This document shows positions 28,007 to 36,734 of a stretch of DNA of 64,000 nucleotides, piece by piece. The DNA is from Mucilaginibacter sp. GTDB lineage: Bacteria > Bacteroidota > Bacteroidia > Sphingobacteriales > Sphingobacteriaceae. Numbering within the stretch: the first letter of the stretch is position 1; each line of letters opens with the position of its first letter. The position numbers and the translations under genes are program-made. The notes beneath the pieces were generated by a model. It saw only the letters and a program-made list of their open reading frames with translations, was not told the DNA's origin and made no database searches. The stretch spans positions 1 to 64,000 of the forward strand of contig JARLHA010000007.1 of assembly GCA_031292485.1 (NCBI GenBank). The letters run 5' to 3'.

Positions 28007-29389
28007 TTATAAGTTAAATTCAATCTTAAATTCAGTACCCTCGTTCTCCAAACTCTCTACACTAATTTTCCCGCCCAGTGCTTGTACTTGCGTTTTAACC
28101 ATAAACAAGCCCAATCCTTTTCCCTCCGCAATCGAATGGAACCGTTTGTACAAACCAAAAACCTGGTCGCGGTTTTTTTTTAGATTAATGCCCATACCGT
28201 TGTCTGAAAAAGTTAATTCAAGTTTATTGTTTACCAGCCTGCTTTTAACTTCAATAATACTGTGAATCTCTTTTCGGCGGTATTTAATACTATTGGAGAT
28301 AAGGTTATAAAAAATACTGTATAAATAACCCCTTAACGTTAAAAAACCGTCGATAGCCGAAAAGTCATACGTTATTTCAATGTTATATTTACCAATTAAA
28401 TTCTGAATACTGGACTTTATCTCTTCAACAAGGGTTGAAAAATGGACGATTTCTTTGGTCTCGTTGATATCGCCTTTTACCTGCAGAATATGATTCAGGT
28501 CTTTTACCACTTCATCAAGACGCGTAACAGATACATTAATACCTTCGAAAATGGTCTGCTTGTCGGCTAAACTTAAATCATTATCATTCAAAACACTCGA
28601 GGCTCCGATAATATTGGCAACCGGCGCCCTAAGGTTATGCGAAATAATGTAGGCAAATTGCTCCAGGTCCATATTCCGCAACATCAGGTCGCTCACCATT
28701 TTTGTGCGCTCTTCGTTAGCCAGCGCTAACTCAATTGTTCGTTTTTCTTTTTCTTTATTCTGTAAAAAATATCTGTCTATCAAAATCAACAGCAGAATAG
28801 TGAATGCCACCATCGAAATAAATATAACTCTTGAAAGCTGTTTGAAAGCCATCTGCGAATGTCCGTTCGTTTTTTTGCGAATGCTAAGCAAACCGTTTTC
28901 AGTTTGCTGAATAACGCTGGAAATTTGGCGGATTTGGTCGTCATAATATTTCCCCTGCCGATTTGAAACATAAGTGATAGCGGGAGTTAATCCTTGTTTG
29001 CTTCTTATCGCAATAATTTTTGTTGAAAAATCCAGCAACTTATGCATATAAACTTCAAGCGAATCGATGCGGATTTTCTGCTTAGGATTATCACGGGTAA
29101 GTCGTTTTAATTCGCCAATGCTGGTGAACGCATTTTTTTCAGCAGGAAAAAAAGGTTTAAGAAAAGCGCTGTCATTTGTAATTACAAATCCCCCTGTCGA
29201 TGTTTCTATATCCTTGGCAATGGAGAGCACATTGCCCGACTGATAAATAACCTGCTCTGTATGGCGAACCATTTGCTCCGACTTAAAGAGCCTTTGGTTA
29301 CTTTCATAAACTGCGTACCCGGTTAGCCCATTACCTGCCAGAACTATTAATGAGAATATAAAGAGTTTTTGTCGAATGCTTAATCTCAT
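28007..29389 (-). CDS. CHASE3-domain sensor histidine kinase
   Basis: 460 aa. Span 1 at ~8-27, an extracytoplasmic helical CHASE3-like domain at ~30-182, span 2 at ~188-206, a short linker, then HisKA with phospho-acceptor His251 (YIISHNLRAPV) and an HATPase domain with SNSIKYR (N box), DNGMGIN (G1) and GKGLGLFMV (G2). No response regulator or receiver domain is adjacent, so its partner is elsewhere. The SHNLRAP form of the H box is common in Bacteroidota. Confidence 0.88.
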   Translation of the reverse strand: MRLSIRQKLFIFSLIVLAGNGLTGYAVYESNQRLFKSEQMVRHTEQVIYQSGNVLSIAKDIETSTGGFVITNDSAFLKPFFPAEKNAFTSIGELKRLTRDNPKQKIRIDSLEVYMHKLLDFSTKIIAIRSKQGLTPAITYVSNRQGKYYDDQIRQISSVIQQTENGLLSIRKKTNGHSQMAFKQLSRVIFISMVAFTILLLILIDRYFLQNKEKEKRTIELALANEERTKMVSDLMLRNMDLEQFAYIISHNLRAPVANIIGASSVLNDNDLSLADKQTIFEGINVSVTRLDEVVKDLNHILQVKGDINETKEIVHFSTLVEEIKSSIQNLIGKYNIEITYDFSAIDGFLTLRGYLYSIFYNLISNSIKYRRKEIHSIIEVKSRLVNNKLELTFSDNGMGINLKKNRDQVFGLYKRFHSIAEGKGLGLFMVKTQVQALGGKISVESLENEGTEFKIEFNL

Positions 29390-29522
29390 TCTAGCCCTGC
29401 GTATATAAAGTAATTACTAAAATTCCTTTTTACGGAAGAACGCTTTGTTAGGTTGTTTTATTCCATATAGTTTTAAACAATTTTATTGATAAAATTTCAT
29501 TAATAATACGGTTTCATCCAAT

Positions 29523-29530
29523 TACCTTTG
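29523..29530 (+). promoter_or_regulatory. TACCTTTG -7 element at the dihydroorotase start
   Basis: Exact match to the TAnnTTTG -7 consensus ending only 4 bases before the ATG at 29535. If used, the transcript would begin at or next to the start codon. No clear TTG is seen 19-23 bases upstream, so this is tentative. Confidence 0.35.
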
Positions 29531-29534
29531 CGCT

Positions 29535-30869
29535 ATGTCTTCAGTCCTGATCAAGTCCGCCACTATAGTAAATGAAAATAAACAGTTTGTTGCCGATATT
29601 TTGGTAAAAGACGGCTTTATTGATCGCATTGATAAACAAATAGATGTAAAAGCCGACCTGGAGTTTAATGCTGAAGGACTATATCTTTTCCCGGGATGTA
29701 TTGACGACCAGGTACATTTTCGCGAACCCGGTTTAACACACAAAGCAAATATTTATACCGAATCGAGGGCGGCCGTTGCGGGTGGTATCACCTCCTTTAT
29801 GGAAATGCCAAATACCGTTCCGAATACGCTTACGCAAACACTGCTGGAGGATAAATACCAGATCGCTTCACAAAATTCGCTGGCTAATTACTCCTATTTT
29901 ATGGGGGCATCCAACGACAATATCGATGAAGTACTCCGGACAGACATCAAAAATGTGTGTGGCATAAAGGTTTTCATGGGCTCCTCTACAGGCAATATGC
30001 TGGTGGACAACCCAAAAACACTCGAAAACATTTTTTCGCAATCGCCAATGCTTGTAGCAACCCATTGCGAAGATGAGGCTACTATCCAAAGCAACCTGGC
30101 TCATTATAAACAGTTGCTCGGCGAAAACATCCCGGTGAGGCTGCACCCAAAAATACGAAGTGAGGAAGCTTGTTACCTGTCATCATCAATGGCGGTGGAA
30201 TTAGCCAAAAAACATAATACCAGGCTGCATATCCTGCACATATCAACAGAAAAAGAAACACATCTTTTTGATAATACTATCCCTTTAAAGGAAAAAAGGA
30301 TTACTGCAGAAGCATGTATTCACCACCTTTGGTTCAGCGATCAGGATTACGAAACAAAAGGCAATCTGATCAAATGGAACCCTGCTGTAAAAACAGCGAA
30401 GGACAGGGATGGCATTTTGAAAGCGGTATTAGATGGCCGGATAGATGTGATCGCAACAGATCATGCGCCCCATACCATTGAGGAAAAAGCGCTTCCATAC
30501 TTGCAGGCGCCATCCGGAGGGCCGCTGGTTCAACATGCCTTGCCTGCCATGCTGGAACTTTATCACCAGCAAAAAATCAGTCTTGAACAGATCGCCGAAA
30601 AAATGGCACATAACGTGGCGGACTGCTTTCAAATTGAAAAGCGCGGCTATATCCGCGAAGGTTATTGGGCCGATTTGGTGCTGGTTGACCTGAATTCACC
30701 ATGGACCGTTAACAAGGATAATATTCTTTACAAATGCAAATGGAGCCCATTTGAAGGGACGACATTTCAATCAAAAATCATCACCACCATTGTTTCAGGG
30801 AACGTAGTTTGGGATAAAGAAAATTTGATTGAAGGGCAAACCGGAAAAAGGCTGGCCTTTGAAAGATAG
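29535..30869 (+). CDS. pyrC: Dihydroorotase-family amidohydrolase
   Basis: 444 aa. Pyrimidine synthesis: closes carbamoyl-aspartate to dihydroorotate. Metal ligands are in DDQVHFREPG (two residues after the His the substrate Arg), the bridging-Lys region near GIKVFMGSSTG, HCED, and the catalytic Asp in ATDHAPHT. Length and motifs fit the class I type. Neighbouring genes are unrelated, so it is probably monocistronic. Other cyclic amidohydrolases (allantoinase, dihydropyrimidinase) are possible but fit less well. Confidence 0.85.
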   Translation: MSSVLIKSATIVNENKQFVADILVKDGFIDRIDKQIDVKADLEFNAEGLYLFPGCIDDQVHFREPGLTHKANIYTESRAAVAGGITSFMEMPNTVPNTLTQTLLEDKYQIASQNSLANYSYFMGASNDNIDEVLRTDIKNVCGIKVFMGSSTGNMLVDNPKTLENIFSQSPMLVATHCEDEATIQSNLAHYKQLLGENIPVRLHPKIRSEEACYLSSSMAVELAKKHNTRLHILHISTEKETHLFDNTIPLKEKRITAEACIHHLWFSDQDYETKGNLIKWNPAVKTAKDRDGILKAVLDGRIDVIATDHAPHTIEEKALPYLQAPSGGPLVQHALPAMLELYHQQKISLEQIAEKMAHNVADCFQIEKRGYIREGYWADLVLVDLNSPWTVNKDNILYKCKWSPFEGTTFQSKIITTIVSGNVVWDKENLIEGQTGKRLAFER

Positions 30870-30872
30870 CAT

Positions 30873-31334
30873 TTACGCTATCGCCAGGTATATCTTCACC
30901 TCTGTTTCTTCAAAACTTCTGGCATCAGCGCTATACACGTCAAAATCAGCGGTATATGCCCTTTTAATATCACTTTTCCAAATTTCCTGCCAGGCAACAT
31001 GAACTTTCTCCGGGAATTTACCCTCCGGGTAGTATACATGGTATTTACCCGCTGCGATAGTTATCCCCGCAAATCCATCTGGAATATGATCAAGGGAGGC
31101 TACCCTGCATCCGATTAAACAGGTGTAGAAGCCTAAATAGTCTGACTCATAATCAGTGTAAACGCAATAGATATCATCCGATAGCTTACCTTTAAGTTTC
31201 ACAAGCAAATTTCCCTGCATTATCCTCTGCCATAAGCCGCCGATATCCTTTTGCGATTGCCCGTTTTGATTGGTTGTACGTACGGTTATTCCTGCCAGAT
31301 AAAATGGCGATACTTCGATGATTTCAGTTTTCAT
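30873..31334 (-). CDS. GyrI-like / AraC effector-binding domain protein
   Basis: 153 aa, a stand-alone GyrI-like small-molecule-binding domain (also called AraC_E_bind). PFYLAGITVRTTNQ at the start, YESDYLGFYTCLIGCRV in the middle and WQEIWKSDIKRAYTADFDVY at the end fit that fold, with no DNA-binding part. Such proteins bind lipophilic compounds; role unknown. Convergent with dihydroorotase, 3 bases apart. Confidence 0.75.
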   Translation of the reverse strand: MKTEIIEVSPFYLAGITVRTTNQNGQSQKDIGGLWQRIMQGNLLVKLKGKLSDDIYCVYTDYESDYLGFYTCLIGCRVASLDHIPDGFAGITIAAGKYHVYYPEGKFPEKVHVAWQEIWKSDIKRAYTADFDVYSADARSFEETEVKIYLAIA

Positions 31335-31345
31335 ATGATATAATT

Positions 31346-31529
31346 TACACGAATATTCACGAATAGGTCCGAATGATCACTAATTCTCATCAATTCGCAC
31401 CTACCTTTCAATTCGTACTTATTCGGATTTATCTTTTTTAATTCGTGCAATTCGAACCCATTCGTGTTAATTCGTGCCAATTTATTTTAATTCGTGATCA
31501 TTCGGACCTATTCGTGAAATTCGTGTCAA
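31346..31529. repeat. ATTCGTG word array, long inverted repeat
   Basis: More than ten copies of attcgtg/cacgaat-type words. The outer arms are near-mirror images: cacgaatattcacgaatagg at the left and cctattcgtgaaattcgtgt at the right. It reaches into the stop codon of the SRPBCC gene. The same word fills 47981-48196. Confidence 0.8.
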
Positions 31530-31954
31530 TCTTTTTTTAAAATCTCTCTCAGCCCGTCAAAAACAGTTTTCCAGTTTTGTTCCGAATGGTCAAGCGCCTG
31601 CTGGTTTTTTACTCCGTCCTGGCTAATTACCAGTGCCGTTGCTCCTTCGTTTTCATGCAGCTCATAGGTAATATTGTGGTAGTTTTCAGGCTTGTCTTCG
31701 GTGCCTGACATGCTGCTCCAATAGGTATATTTCAGCAATTTTGGAGGGTCGATCTCCATGATTTCGCCGCCATCCTCATAAGTTTTCCCCTCCCACTCGC
31801 CGCTGAATGTAATGCGGCTTCCCTTTTTAAAATCCGATTTTAAATCGGTCCCAAAAAAGTACTGCTTAACAAGCTCAGGATCGGTTAAACCTTTCCAAAC
31901 CTTTTCTATAGGTTCATCAAAATTGATCGTTGTTGTTAGTGTGAGTGTTTCCAT
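31526..31954 (-). CDS. SRPBCC / AHSA1-domain protein
   Basis: 142 aa from METLTLTTTINF. FDEPIEKVWKGLTDPELVKQ then GSRITFSGEWEGKTYEDGG and LKYTYWSS fit the Aha1-C-terminal-like START fold, a hydrophobic-ligand cavity protein. The ATG at 31954 is chosen because the upstream codons run through a GTTGGAA word repeat. It shares orientation with the EVE, DoxX and WYL genes upstream. Function unknown. Confidence 0.8.
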   Translation of the reverse strand: METLTLTTTINFDEPIEKVWKGLTDPELVKQYFFGTDLKSDFKKGSRITFSGEWEGKTYEDGGEIMEIDPPKLLKYTYWSSMSGTEDKPENYHNITYELHENEGATALVISQDGVKNQQALDHSEQNWKTVFDGLREILKKD

Positions 31955-31959
31955 TGTTT

Positions 31960-32052
31960 TTTGTTGAAGTGTTGGAATGTTGGAAAGTTGAAAGGTTATT
32001 TCCCACCGGACAATGACATAATGACCCAATGACTAAATGACCTTTCATTCAA
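31960..32052. repeat. GTTGGAATGTTGGAAAGTTG and AATGACCCAATGAC words
   Basis: Left part repeats the word family of 18233-18364, the middle part repeats atgac(c)caatgac, and the right end carries the caacttaatcaacc word of 2124-2217. Three word families meet in one gap. Confidence 0.6.
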
Positions 32053-32053
32053 C

Positions 32054-32473
32054 TTAATCAACCATTAAAGATTTAATAAGTTTAAAATCATGCTCCGGTA
32101 TTTCGAAAAAGCCGAAACGGAACGGGTATCCCCACGATTTTTTGTTGGTGATGAAGTCCAGTTTTTCGATAAGTGGCAGAATCGATGCATCTTTACAAGC
32201 ATGGTATTTAATATTCCTTCGATATGGAATAAAATCTTCGGCCATTTTGTGCTGATAAATTTCATCATCTGCAACTTGTCCAATTGCTGTAAATGCCTGG
32301 CATAATTCATTACCGCCATAAGCTACTTTCGGTGAATAACAAATCACCCAATCATTAATCGCCATGCGCTTTAAAGGCCCCTGCTTGCCGTGGTTAGCCT
32401 GGATAAAGCCACTGGCAATTCCCCTTGCAATATGATCTTTTGAAGCCACCACAACCCAATATCGCATAGTCAT
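32054..32473 (-). CDS. EVE-domain (PUA-like) protein
   Basis: 139 aa, a single EVE domain: RYWVVVASKDHIARGIASGF at the start, GDWVICYSP-like IINDWVICYSPK, and KSWGYPFRFGFFEIP near the end. EVE folds belong to the PUA group that reads modified nucleobases in RNA or DNA. A lone domain, without a nuclease partner nearby. The ATG overlaps the doxX stop (TAATG), so the two are translationally coupled. Confidence 0.82.
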   Translation of the reverse strand: MTMRYWVVVASKDHIARGIASGFIQANHGKQGPLKRMAINDWVICYSPKVAYGGNELCQAFTAIGQVADDEIYQHKMAEDFIPYRRNIKYHACKDASILPLIEKLDFITNKKSWGYPFRFGFFEIPEHDFKLIKSLMVD

Positions 32474-32814
32474 TAAATAAAAAAGGTGAACAAAAATATC
32501 ACCAATAGAAGCAAGCCGATAAAAACGGGCTTCTTCGCCTCGGCCGATTCTTTGTTTTTTACGTGCGTGTAAAGTGCGCCTGCAAGTATTACCGGGAATA
32601 TGGCGATACCATATATTCGTGTAGGGTTAAAAAGCATCAGTATGCTGCCCGCAATCTCGGTAAACCCAAGTAAGTGCATAAACCACAAGGGGTAACCCCA
32701 TCTTTTAAAATGCGCAACACTTTCTTTGTTGCCGGTTAGTTTCTTAAATCCGAAGATAAGGGCGGGTATTACATACGCTGCTATCAATACCCAAAAGATG
32801 ATTTTAATTGCCAT
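32473..32814 (-). CDS. DoxX-family membrane protein
   Basis: 113 aa with four spans. WVLIAAYVIPALIFGFKKLTG and LLGFTEIAGSILMLF fit the DoxX-like family of small quinone- or redox-associated membrane proteins. Coupled to the EVE gene by overlapping stop and start codons and placed 48 bases downstream of the WYL regulator. Precise role unknown. Confidence 0.75.
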   Translation of the reverse strand: MAIKIIFWVLIAAYVIPALIFGFKKLTGNKESVAHFKRWGYPLWFMHLLGFTEIAGSILMLFNPTRIYGIAIFPVILAGALYTHVKNKESAEAKKPVFIGLLLLVIFLFTFFI

Positions 32815-32862
32815 GTTTTTTATTTTCCCACAAATTAAACACCGGCAAATGACAACCCTATG

Positions 32863-33825
32863 TCAGTAGGAATTTGTTAGCTGAAGATTTTTTTGGGCTA
32901 TCGCAGTGGTTATATGGCTTACCCGCTCTTTTAAACTATCCGGGCTAATGATCTCGGCCTGGTCGCCAAACATCATGTACCAGCGGGCAAAACCCTCCAA
33001 TGACATTGTCAGGAAGGTCATTTCAATTTGATCCCCTACCTTTTTTTCTGATACAAAGCCGCTGTAATATTTCTGGTATTCCAGGTGTGCATATACCGAT
33101 TTATCCACGCGGATAATTACCAGGTCAAGGTCCTGTTCCTTTGCAGTTTGAGCGATATAGTCTTTTAAGGTTGGGTGCTTGCTGTCAAAATATTTTTCGG
33201 TGATCTTAACCTGGTTGATCCTGTCGACCCTGAAATCGCGGTAATCATTCCGCATTCTGCAAAAAGCAATCAGGTGCCAGAAACTGTCTTTATAAAAAAT
33301 GCCGATAGGCTCAATGTCCCTTTTTGTATGCTCCTGGCTGTGATTGGCAAAATAATCAATATTGATCACCTTTTTTTGAGCGATGCTATTTAAAAGTGTC
33401 TGGATGTGATCTTTATTGTCCACCCGCATCTGGTGGTGACTTTTTAAAACGGCTATTTTATTATCAATATCTTCCAGCAAATTTTTTTCGGAAGTTTTTA
33501 AAATCGCCCTGATCTTATACATGGCCGATTTGTGATGCTCAGTGGTGGAGACATCCGTCATTTTCTCAACAAACTTTTCGGCGGTTAAAAAGGCGGTGGC
33601 TTCTTCGCGGGTAAACATAACCGGGGGCAAACGGTAACCGTCCATAATGGAATAACCTACGCCTGCTTCGCCGATGATAGGGATGCCAGCTTCTTCAAGG
33701 GTTTTCACATCGCGATAAACCGTACGCAGGCTGATTCCGAAACGCTCGGCAATATCCATAGCCTTAACTACTCTGCGTGATTGTAGTTGAATTAAAATAG
33801 CCGAGACCCTGTCGATGCGATTCAT
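32863..33825 (-). CDS. WYL-domain transcriptional regulator (YafY type)
   Basis: 320 aa. N-terminal winged HTH of DeoR/HTH_11 type (NRIDRVSAILIQLQSRRVVK ... FGISLRTVYRDVKTLEEAGI) followed by the WYL ligand-sensing domain (DSFWHLIAFCRMRNDYRDFRVDRI). WYL proteins respond to nucleotides or other ligands. The start is at the ATG at 33825, matching family N-termini. It probably controls the doxX-EVE-SRPBCC genes downstream. Confidence 0.88.
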   Translation of the reverse strand: MNRIDRVSAILIQLQSRRVVKAMDIAERFGISLRTVYRDVKTLEEAGIPIIGEAGVGYSIMDGYRLPPVMFTREEATAFLTAEKFVEKMTDVSTTEHHKSAMYKIRAILKTSEKNLLEDIDNKIAVLKSHHQMRVDNKDHIQTLLNSIAQKKVINIDYFANHSQEHTKRDIEPIGIFYKDSFWHLIAFCRMRNDYRDFRVDRINQVKITEKYFDSKHPTLKDYIAQTAKEQDLDLVIIRVDKSVYAHLEYQKYYSGFVSEKKVGDQIEMTFLTMSLEGFARWYMMFGDQAEIISPDSLKERVSHITTAIAQKNLQLTNSY

Positions 33826-33967
33826 GACTACCAAATTACGTAAAAAGGAGTTACGCCACGAAATTATATTGAACAATCCGGATTGAAATAATGCTGTTTA
33901 TAATAATCAAGTTACATAAAAAGCCTTAACTTAAACATTATAATGCCGTAATTTGTTGTATCTGAAT

Positions 33968-34393
33968 ATGGACGATAAAATAGTAACATTTCAATCTTAT
34001 TACGACCCAATGCTGGCGCACATTGTGCGTACCAGGTTGGAGGCAAACGGAGTTCCCTGCTTTATTGCTGACGAAAATACAATTGGCGCCAACCCGCTTT
34101 ATAACCAGGCTGTTGGTGGCGTAAAACTAAAAATATTTGAGCGCGACGTGGAAAAATGCCGCGAAATACTGGCAACCGAAGGCGATTTGCACGAACAGGA
34201 CCATATGGAGATTGATGGTGAAAACACCTATGTAGTTTGCCCCTATTGTGCGTCCACAAATGTGAGCAATATTTCAGCTTCTAAAGAAAATGACCAGTGG
34301 CCTGACCTGCTTAACTCACTGGCGAATCTTGTTAATCCCTTCCACGCCGCCAAAAATTGGCATTGTAATAATTGCCAGCAGGATTTTGAATAG
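33968..34393 (+). CDS. DUF2007 domain protein with C-terminal zinc ribbon
   Basis: 141 aa from MDDKIVTFQSYYDP. The N-terminal ~70 residues fit DUF2007 (putative signal-transducing, ferredoxin-like fold: ANGVPCFIADENT). The C-terminal part has two CxxC pairs, CPYC and CNNC, a likely zinc ribbon. A taatttg element (33950-33956) sits ~12 bases before the ATG. Function unknown; the next gene is a LuxR-type regulator 19 bases on. Confidence 0.78.
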   Translation: MDDKIVTFQSYYDPMLAHIVRTRLEANGVPCFIADENTIGANPLYNQAVGGVKLKIFERDVEKCREILATEGDLHEQDHMEIDGENTYVVCPYCASTNVSNISASKENDQWPDLLNSLANLVNPFHAAKNWHCNNCQQDFE

Positions 34394-34412
34394 TTTTTAA
34401 ATAATGCCCTGA

Positions 34413-34817
34413 ATGACCTCCCCGGCCCTTAGAACAAGTATCAAAATCGGGATAGCAACTGCACTGGCTATTATCCTGTTCCAGATTTCCAATATATTCC
34501 TGGTTTATAAATATTTCAAGTTCGAATATTATATTACAGCAATTGCCGTCCTTTTTTTGATAACCGGATTTTTTATTTCAAAATATGATCATCGCCGGCA
34601 AAAAAATTTGCCGGCAGGTATTGATCCGCTTACCACCCTAACCAACAAGGAGCTAACCATTTTGCAGCAAATTGTTAATGGCAAAAGCAATAAAGAAATA
34701 GCCGCCGCAAACTATGTAGAGATAAGCACCATTAAAACCCACATAAATAATATTTACACCAAGCTGGGTATTCGAAACCGGAGAGAGGCCGTCAATTATT
34801 ATAGGGAAAAGTTATAA
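34413..34817 (+). CDS. Membrane-anchored LuxR-type HTH regulator
   Basis: 134 aa. Two hydrophobic spans (~11-31 and ~39-58) with a short loop, then a complete GerE/LuxR HTH (LTNKELTILQQIVNGKSNKEI ... STIKTHINNIYTKLGIRNR). There is no receiver or ligand domain, so this is a one-component regulator held at the membrane. It lies between the DUF2007 and DUF4199 genes on the same strand. Targets unknown. Confidence 0.83.
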   Translation: MTSPALRTSIKIGIATALAIILFQISNIFLVYKYFKFEYYITAIAVLFLITGFFISKYDHRRQKNLPAGIDPLTTLTNKELTILQQIVNGKSNKEIAAANYVEISTIKTHINNIYTKLGIRNRREAVNYYREKL

Positions 34818-34943
34818 TTGCTTTAAGTTGTAGTAAAGGCTGCGCTGTTTAAAATAAAAAATCCACCTTTTTTCCACCGTTTAAGTTTTGTTTTTAAGAC
34901 AGATTCGGCCCAGTTTTGCTGCATTCAATTTAAATAACAAAAT

Positions 34944-35468
34944 ATGAAATCAACATTAAAACATGGATTAGTAACCGGCCTGATCAGCTGTGTTTTTCTT
35001 TTTGGCTTTTTTACGCTGATGGTTTGGCTAAACAGCAAAAATGGCTGGGGCATCGGGGTAAGTTCGATACGGGGGATCGGAGGGCTGCTTTCAATACCGG
35101 TGCAGGCAATTGGTATTTATATGGCCATGCAAAATATTAAACTGCTTAGCGGTACACTCAGTTACGTACAGGCAATTAAAACCGGTTTAACTGTAGCAGC
35201 CACCATTGCCGTAATTGTGGCCATTTTTGGCTTTCTGTATTGCACCATCTTTAACCCCGGATATGCGGCATTTATGGTACACGATGCGCAAAAAGTAATG
35301 ATAGCTAAGGGTGAATCGCAGCAGCAAATAAACCAGGATTCCATACAGGTGGCCAAGCAATACACCCCTGGCATACAAGTAATACAGGCGTTAGTGGGGC
35401 AGTTTGTAACAGGAGCAATTATCTCCCTGATTATTGGAATATTTGTAAAAACCAAAAAAACGGCTTAA
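34944..35468 (+). CDS. DUF4199 membrane protein
   Basis: 174 aa with four hydrophobic segments (~9-29, ~43-62, ~80-106, ~142-168) and the LKHGLVTGLISCVF start typical of DUF4199, a Bacteroidota-specific family of unknown function. Preceded by a 126-base spacer after the LuxR gene. Confidence 0.78.
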   Translation: MKSTLKHGLVTGLISCVFLFGFFTLMVWLNSKNGWGIGVSSIRGIGGLLSIPVQAIGIYMAMQNIKLLSGTLSYVQAIKTGLTVAATIAVIVAIFGFLYCTIFNPGYAAFMVHDAQKVMIAKGESQQQINQDSIQVAKQYTPGIQVIQALVGQFVTGAIISLIIGIFVKTKKTA

Positions 35469-35605
35469 TTATCGGTGTTAACAAAAAGCCTATCGGTACT
35501 TTTCTGGCTATCATTTAACTTCAATTAAATACTGAGATCTTCAATTTTGTATCAATAAAGAGACAAAAACGCATTTTTTTAAAGCTAATCTCTATATTAG
35601 CGCTT

Positions 35606-36613
35606 ATGTACAATCGCCGTAAATTTTTAAAAGTATCGGCTGCGGGCGCATCGTTTGCAGCACTCTCTACTTCATCCATCGCAAAATCAAGCGTTTTTAA
35701 CCCACCTGCAGGTTTTCCAATCGTTATTTCCACCTGGGATTTTGGTATCGTGGCAAATAAAGAAGCCTGGAAGACACTTGAAAAAGGCGGGCGTGCGTTA
35801 GATGCCGTGGAAGTCGGTGTAAGAATACCAGAAGCGGATATGAAAAATCACACGGTTGGTCGTGCAGGTTATCCTGACCGGGACGGCCATGTAACTCTTG
35901 ACGCCTGTATTATGGACGAATTTGGTAACTGTGGTTCAGTAGCGGCAATTGAATACATCGCCCACCCCATATCTGTAGCCCGGTTGGTGATGGAAAAAAC
36001 GCCGCATGTTATGCTTGTTGGCGAGGGCGCAACCCAATTTGCGGTTGAACAGGGTTTCAAAAAAGAAAAATTACTTACCCCCGAGTCAGAAAAAGCGTGG
36101 AAAGAATGGCTGAAAACAGCCAAATATTCTCCCGTTATGAATATCGAAAATAAACAGCACGCCCCTGGTAACAAATACAACCATGATACCATCGGCATGC
36201 TGGCTATTGATGCAAAGGGAAATATATCCGGCGCGTGCACCACAAGTGGCATGGCTTTTAAGATGCATGGCAGGGTGGGCGACAGCCCCATTATAGGCGC
36301 CGGCTTATATGTTGATAACGAAGTTGGCGGCGCTACGTCAACCGGTGTTGGCGAAGAGGTGATCCGGAATGTTGGCAGTTTCCTGGTGGTTGAGTTAATG
36401 CGCCAGGGATATTCACCTGAGGATGCCTGCAAGGAAGCCGTTAAACGTATCATCAAAAAGAAACCCGAAACCGCAAAAAATATCCAGGTTGGTTTTCTGG
36501 CCATTAACAAAAAAGGAGAGTATGGTGCTTATGCGATACAGCCGGGCTTCTCATTCGCAGTTTGTAATGCTGAAAAACAAGATTTACTCATCCCTGGTAA
36601 AAGTTTTTATTGA
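35606..36613 (+). CDS. N4-(beta-N-acetylglucosaminyl)-L-asparaginase
   Basis: 335 aa Ntn hydrolase that cleaves the GlcNAc-Asn bond of N-glycan remnants. The nucleophile is Thr195 in HDTIGMLAID; autocleavage before it gives alpha and beta chains. TTSGMAFKMHGRVGDSPIIG supplies the substrate Arg/Asp. The N-terminus RRKFLKVSAAGASFAAL is a Tat-type signal, so a folded precursor is exported. The window also encodes a GH20 hexosaminidase, consistent with glycoprotein use. Confidence 0.87.
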   Translation: MYNRRKFLKVSAAGASFAALSTSSIAKSSVFNPPAGFPIVISTWDFGIVANKEAWKTLEKGGRALDAVEVGVRIPEADMKNHTVGRAGYPDRDGHVTLDACIMDEFGNCGSVAAIEYIAHPISVARLVMEKTPHVMLVGEGATQFAVEQGFKKEKLLTPESEKAWKEWLKTAKYSPVMNIENKQHAPGNKYNHDTIGMLAIDAKGNISGACTTSGMAFKMHGRVGDSPIIGAGLYVDNEVGGATSTGVGEEVIRNVGSFLVVELMRQGYSPEDACKEAVKRIIKKKPETAKNIQVGFLAINKKGEYGAYAIQPGFSFAVCNAEKQDLLIPGKSFY

Positions 36614-36734
36614 TTTATCCCCGGGACTCGCATCAGGGAGAACAAATTGGAAACCTTTTAAAAAATCCTTCGTATAAACAGCGGGGTTCTTATGTCATAA
36701 TTTTTGCCAGTCTATCTAACATTTACCGTCAACT

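Noticed and set aside
31346..31529. ATTCGTG array as a CRISPR
   Set aside because: Words are 7-10 bp, irregularly spaced and inverted in the middle; there are no unique spacers and no cas genes.
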